Positions 18,283-22,408 of a stretch of DNA of 22,408 bases are shown one piece after another. How positions within the stretch are numbered: the first letter of the stretch is position 1; each line of letters starts with the position of its first letter. The position numbers and the translations under genes were made by a program. A model generated the notes under the pieces. The model saw nothing but the letters and a program-made list of their open reading frames with translations. It was not told where the DNA came from and did not search any database. Origin of the DNA: CAWUJK01 sp963922865 (GTDB taxonomy: Bacteria; Patescibacteriota; Gracilibacteria; BD1-5; UBA6164); contig CAWUJK010000020.1 of NCBI GenBank assembly GCA_963922865.1, positions 1 through 22,408 of the forward strand. The letters run 5' to 3'.

Positions 18283-20578
18283 ATGGACAAAAAATATATA
18301 TTAAAAAAATTAAAAAAATACTTATTTTTTATAAGTATTGTTTTTTTAGCACTCAGCTCAACACATCTTATATACAATTATATATATCATGATAGTAAAG
18401 AAATAGCGCAAAAATGATGAACTATATCTGAAAGTTTTGTGTGAAAATTCCCTAATTTAAACCCCTTAAAATACAACAATGATTACAATTCTTATATAAA
18501 TCATATACTGTATAGAAGTTTACTAACTTATGATATACAAGAAGAAAAAATAGTTTGAGACTTAGCAAAATGTGATATATGAAACCTATCTAAGATAGAA
18601 TGTTTTTTAGATGATAATATAAAATGGTCATCAGGAGACAATATAGAAATAGATGATGTAATAGCTACATATAACATAATCAAGCAAACAAATGTTAATC
18701 CTATATTGAAAAATACACTTGAAAAAGTAAAAATAACTAAAAATAAAACTAGTATAATATTTGAAACGCAAGAAAATGATGTGAATATATTAAATATATT
18801 CTTCCAAGCAATTTTGCCAAAAAGCGTTATAGAACAGATAGATATAGATAATATAAACTGAAATTTCTCTCCTATAAATGGGATATATTCATGAAAATAT
18901 AAAATATTAAAAGTAGACCAAGATGAAACAGTTTGATTTACAAAAATATTTTTAGAAAAAAATGAATTTTATTCTAAAAATCCTGTATATATAGACAATA
19001 TAATACTTAAATTCTATAAAGATTATACATCTCTTTTACAGCAAAAAGATAGCATAAACATATTTTGAGATAAAAAAAACTTAATATGAAACTCTATACC
19101 AAAACTTAAAAAACATAATTATGTTCTACCTCAATATTTTGGAGTTTTTATTAATAAAGAAAGACTAAAATACCCAAATATAAGAAGCTACATTTTAAAT
19201 AAAATAAAAAGAGAAGATATATTAAAAGAAATTTGAGAGAATAACAATAAATCAATAAATTCGCCTTTTTTAAATGACTTAGTTTTAAATACGCTAAGAA
19301 ATAAAAGTGAACTAAAATCTATGTTAAATAGCCTATGATACTATAAAAAAGATTACTATTTATCACAAAATACAATAAAAAATACAAAAAAATATTCAGA
19401 TGAAGTAAAAATTAAAAACAGTGATAAAATTACAAAAAAAGATAATAATATAAAAACCATTGAAGTAGATATAAAAAAAATAGAAAATTCAATCACGAAA
19501 CAAAATTACAATAGCAAATCAAAAATTTTTGTTAGTCCTAAATGGGTTGATAGATACAATTTTATAACTAATCCCAATATAGTTTTAGAATGAAAAACTA
19601 ACAAAAATGTAACTGAGGTATATATAAATGACTATAAACTAGATAAATACAACAGCATAAATGAAAAATTTTATTATAAAGTTTCTATAGGATTAAAAAA
19701 CATAAAACTATGAGAAAATAACTATAAAGTATATTTCAAAGAAAATTGAAGAAAGTCATTAAAAGAAACAATAACATTATTTTATGATAAAGACAAACAA
19801 ACACTAGAAAAAAAAGAAACTGAATTGGTAGCAAAACTTATAAACAAAGAAATAAAAAGACAAAAAGAGATTTTATTAGCAAAAAGCATAGAAAAAAAGG
19901 AAAATAAAACACAAGAGGATGAACTCCAAAAAGATTATATAATAAAACAAAACTTAATATCTGAACTTGATGAAAAATTTTATTATAATAAGAGTTTTAA
20001 GCCATATTCTATAAATTTATCTTATACTGACTGAAATAAACAACTAGAAAAAGTAAGTGAATTAATAGCAAATACACTTGAATTAAGTTGAATAAAAGTA
20101 AATCTAAAAGCAGAAAAATTAGTTGATATAACAACAAAATTGTCTAAATGAGAAGAAGATTATGATATGCTAATAGCTTGAATAAACTTATGATACTTTA
20201 AATTTAATCTATCAAAATATTTTTATTCAGGTCAAATAAAAAAATGAAAAAATCTATCTAAAATAAAAAATAGTGATTTAGATAATATACTAGAAGATTT
20301 AAAATCATGAATGCTCACAAAACAAAAAAGAATTGAACTTCAAAAAGCTATAATTAAAATAATTGAATCAGAAGCTATATTTAAACCTTTGTACTCACCT
20401 TATTATTCAAATTTAGTAATAAAAAATATAGAGTGATATGAACTCAAAAAAATTATTCCATCAGATATATATAGGTATGAGCCTTTATCAAAATCATATA
20501 TTTTAAAAGATAAAATAATAGACAAAGAAAGTAAAAGTATAATTGATTTTTTAAGATTTTTAGTAGATAATTTATTCT
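18283..20578 (+). CDS. Family 5 substrate-binding protein with inserted domain, 765 aa (stop to 20580)
   Basis: An extracytoplasmic binding protein of the oligopeptide/dipeptide type (SBP_bac_5). It has an N-terminal membrane anchor (about residues 13-33) with no lipobox cysteine. The first lobe shows the family pattern GGTISESFVGKFPNLNP and the ILYRSLLTY block, then WSSGDNIEIDDVIATYNII. Unusually, at about 420-500 there is an Ig-like beta-sandwich (GKTNKNVTEVYINDYKL...), followed by a coiled-coil segment rich in Lys and Glu (about 505-565). The C-terminal lobe resumes with INLSYTDGNKQLEKVSELI and DYDMLIAGINLG. At 765 residues it is about 200 longer than usual. No ABC ATPase or permease adjoins; the next gene, four bases on, encodes another membrane protein. 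The TAA is at 20578-20580. Confidence 0.85.
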
Positions 20579-20584
20579 AAAGGT

Positions 20585-21499
20585 ATGAAAATAGATACTA
20601 AAGAAAATATTATATTGCCAGCTTGGAATCTGATAAAAGATGATAATAAGATAAAAAAAATGCAATTTTTACCTGGAATATTATCTATAATATTTCTTAG
20701 TGCTCTTTTGTCTTATCAATCAATATACACATACTCAATACTGGCTGATAAAAAAGAAGTTTTACTAGAAAAATTACTAAATTTTATACATTCTATATAT
20801 ATAATAGAGTTTATAGTAGTAACTATTGTTTTTGTGATTTTATATATATTTATTTTACCTATATTTGAATGAGCATTAATAAAATATATTTCGAAAAAAG
20901 ATAATTATTGAGAAAGTGAAATATCTGAATCCCTTAGTGTAGGATTTTATAAGTTTTTACCAATATTTAAGTACAATAATTTATTTTCAGAGTTTAAATT
21001 TATAGCTGTTCTAAATTGATACTTATTTATTTTGAGATTTTTTGAATTTAAATTTATAAATATAATAAACTACTGTTTTTTAGCTATATTTTTATTTTCT
21101 ATTTTTATAAATGTTTTTTTTGCATATAGCAAATATATAATAATGCTAGAAAATACTAGTATGTTTGGGGCTATATGAAAATCCATCAAGATTTCTCTTA
21201 TAAATTTGAGAAATACTTTTAAACTATATTTTTTAATGTTTATATTAAACATAAGGGTTATATTCAATTTTATAGTGTTTCTAATATTCCCTATACTGAT
21301 AGTATCTGTTATTTGATTTGTAACTACTCAAATACTAAAGGCTTTGGCCTTAATAGTAATACTAATAATTTTTATTTGATTTATATTATTTTTGGGTTAT
21401 TTGACCTGAGTTCTTGAGGCATTAAAAACTGCAATTTGGTATTATGCATATGAAAAAGGTAAGCAAAGACTTGAAGAGATAGAGAAAGAGGTTAGATAA
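20585..21499 (+). CDS. Polytopic membrane protein of unknown function, 304 aa
   Basis: A hypothetical inner-membrane protein. The N-terminus (about 1-25) is soluble and includes LPAWNLIKDDNKIKK; then come about six hydrophobic helices (around 30-48, 72-97, 150-180, 225-250, 255-280, and a final stretch to about 285). The C-terminus is a charged helix. A stretch of about 190-225 (ENTSMFGAIGKSIKISLINL) with regularly placed Ser and Lys is typical of membrane proteins of the DUF975 / GlpQ-membrane-domain type, but I cannot assign it with confidence. It starts four bases after the substrate-binding protein stop, so they are co-translated; it is not a recognisable ABC permease. Its stop lies against a strong terminator. 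Confidence 0.8.
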
Positions 21500-21542
21500 T
21501 AAAATATATTTAGGAAATTAAAATTTTCCTAAATATATTTTA
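21500..21542. terminator. Bidirectional terminator, 18-bp perfect stem
   Basis: TAAAATATATTTAGGAAA (21500-21517) pairs exactly with 21525-21542 across a seven-base loop. The A-rich outer ends provide T runs on both strands. It begins one base after the plus-strand membrane protein stop and includes the stop codon (21540-21542) of the convergent minus-strand gene. Confidence 0.85.
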
Positions 21543-22408
21543 CCAATGAAAATCTACATTTTGATAGCAGAATGCTGATGAGGTACTAAAAATTCAATCT
21601 ACACTTATTTCAGGTCAATATCAACATCAAGGAGACCGAGCATCAAATTTAAGTCAAGCAAATTGGTTGTTATGATTTCAAGGCGATGTTCAATAAACTT
21701 GTCTAAAACAATCATTAGAACAAGTGTGAGATATTTTTTTTCAATTACTTAAATTTACGACATACCGAACGGAATTACCCCAGTTTTGTCAGTTAGAAGT
21801 ATTTGAATTTCTTGTAAATTCGATTCACCATCAATGCCAAGAATTATTAGATGATTTAATACATATAACTGTATTTTCAGAAACAGATCTTATAGCGTTT
21901 TGTATTTCTGCATTATTTCCCCATCATCAATAAGTAGATTTTGAAATTCTCATAGGTCAATCACATCATATTTTTGGTGTAGAGGAAATTCATGACGTAT
22001 CTCAATCCAAATTTTCATAAACTATAGTATTTCAACTAGAACTATATCATCTTCATCATACTTTCGCTACTTTTCATAAGTCTTTGAATAGCGTTCAATT
22101 TCAAGTGATTACTTCTTTAGTCTTTAAATACGATTTATAAGTCTTTGTATTTCATACATTAGATATATCTAGTGAACCTGATTCTGTCTCTTGGATTGGT
22201 TCATTCTTATCTGTTGTTAGTATTCATAGTTTCTTTCATTCTACATAGGGATATCTATTCTCATAGTCTATCGCTTGAGTTGTTTTTAAATTGTTTAGAT
22301 TATTTAGTTTATTTAGATTGTTTAGCTTAGATGTTGTTTCGGGTTGGTCTTCCAGAAAGGCTAGTAGTTGGAAGTATTTTCTATCCTTTGTTAAATAGTA
22401 AGAAAAGT
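21540..22408 (-). CDS. Pilin-like cysteine-rich surface protein, C-terminal part (partial)
   Basis: The minus-strand frame stays open from the window edge to TAA at 21540 when TGA is Gly, 288 residues; the N-terminus is outside the window. With the standard code the region looks empty. The visible start, SYYLTKDRKYFQLLAFLED, and the later DYENRYPYVEGKKLGILTTD, then SGSLDISNVGNTKTYKSYL, match a family of prepilin-like secreted proteins common in Gracilibacteria and related phyla (recognised by memory; moderate). A low-complexity run of Leu-Asn-Asn units precedes this. The C-terminal domain is rich in Gly, Ser, Asn and Trp with seven cysteines (CDG, VICI, HTCSNDC, PGCG, FCYQ), suggesting disulfides outside the cell. 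Several TGA glycines are clustered (GGRG, GGWG). It converges on the membrane protein gene and shares its terminator. Confidence 0.7.

Overview
The window reads as bacterial DNA using genetic code 25, in which TGA means glycine. That points to the candidate phyla Absconditabacteria (SR1) or Gracilibacteria (BD1-5). With TGA as stop, almost every conserved gene here shatters into fragments. With TGA as Gly, full-length RadA, NrdA, NrdB, GluRS, SecG, a Fic/Doc toxin and others appear, and TGA falls exactly on conserved glycines (RadA Walker A, the Fic GNKR motif). Stops are TAA or, once, TAG. The DNA is very AT-rich (about a quarter GC by eye). Starts mostly follow A-rich leaders without a Shine-Dalgarno; the first gene is the exception.

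Layout. 42-2024 (+): a 660-residue helical protein of unknown function with a weak recurring motif. 2053-6526 (-): a DUF2339-family polytopic membrane protein, and upstream of it a secreted, C-terminally anchored protein with eight thrombospondin type 3 calcium-binding repeats. 6657-8295 (+): ribosomal protein bL33 with a strong terminator, then RadA. 8433-9560 (-): an AI-2E/PerM-family membrane protein. 9561-9883: a 323-base divergent regulatory region with a perfect 42-base palindrome. 9884-14450 (+): a class I ribonucleotide reductase cluster, nrdA - aldo/keto reductase - nrdB. 14460-15099: a small gene plus Fic/Doc toxin cassette bounded by 50-bp perfect direct repeats, each containing a promoter-like sequence. 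15113-16980 (+): gltX and a zinc-ribbon protein. 17098-21499 (+): an envelope-related run with a membrane-anchored coiled-coil protein, a PF04020 (holin-4/YvlD-like) membrane protein, SecG, a family 5 substrate-binding protein with an inserted domain, and a polytopic membrane protein. 21540-22408 (-): the C-terminal part of a cysteine-rich pilin-like surface protein running off the window.

How it fits together. Three housekeeping functions are clear: dNTP synthesis (NrdA/NrdB with a possible redox partner), translation (bL33, GluRS) and recombination (RadA). The rest is envelope biology: secretion (SecG), solute binding, calcium-binding surface repeats and a pilin-like protein, consistent with a small, host-associated cell whose surface matters. 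The most distinctive local structure is the toxin cassette between nrdB and gltX. The flanking repeats suggest it was inserted with duplication of the local terminator/promoter segment, so that both the cassette and gltX have a promoter.
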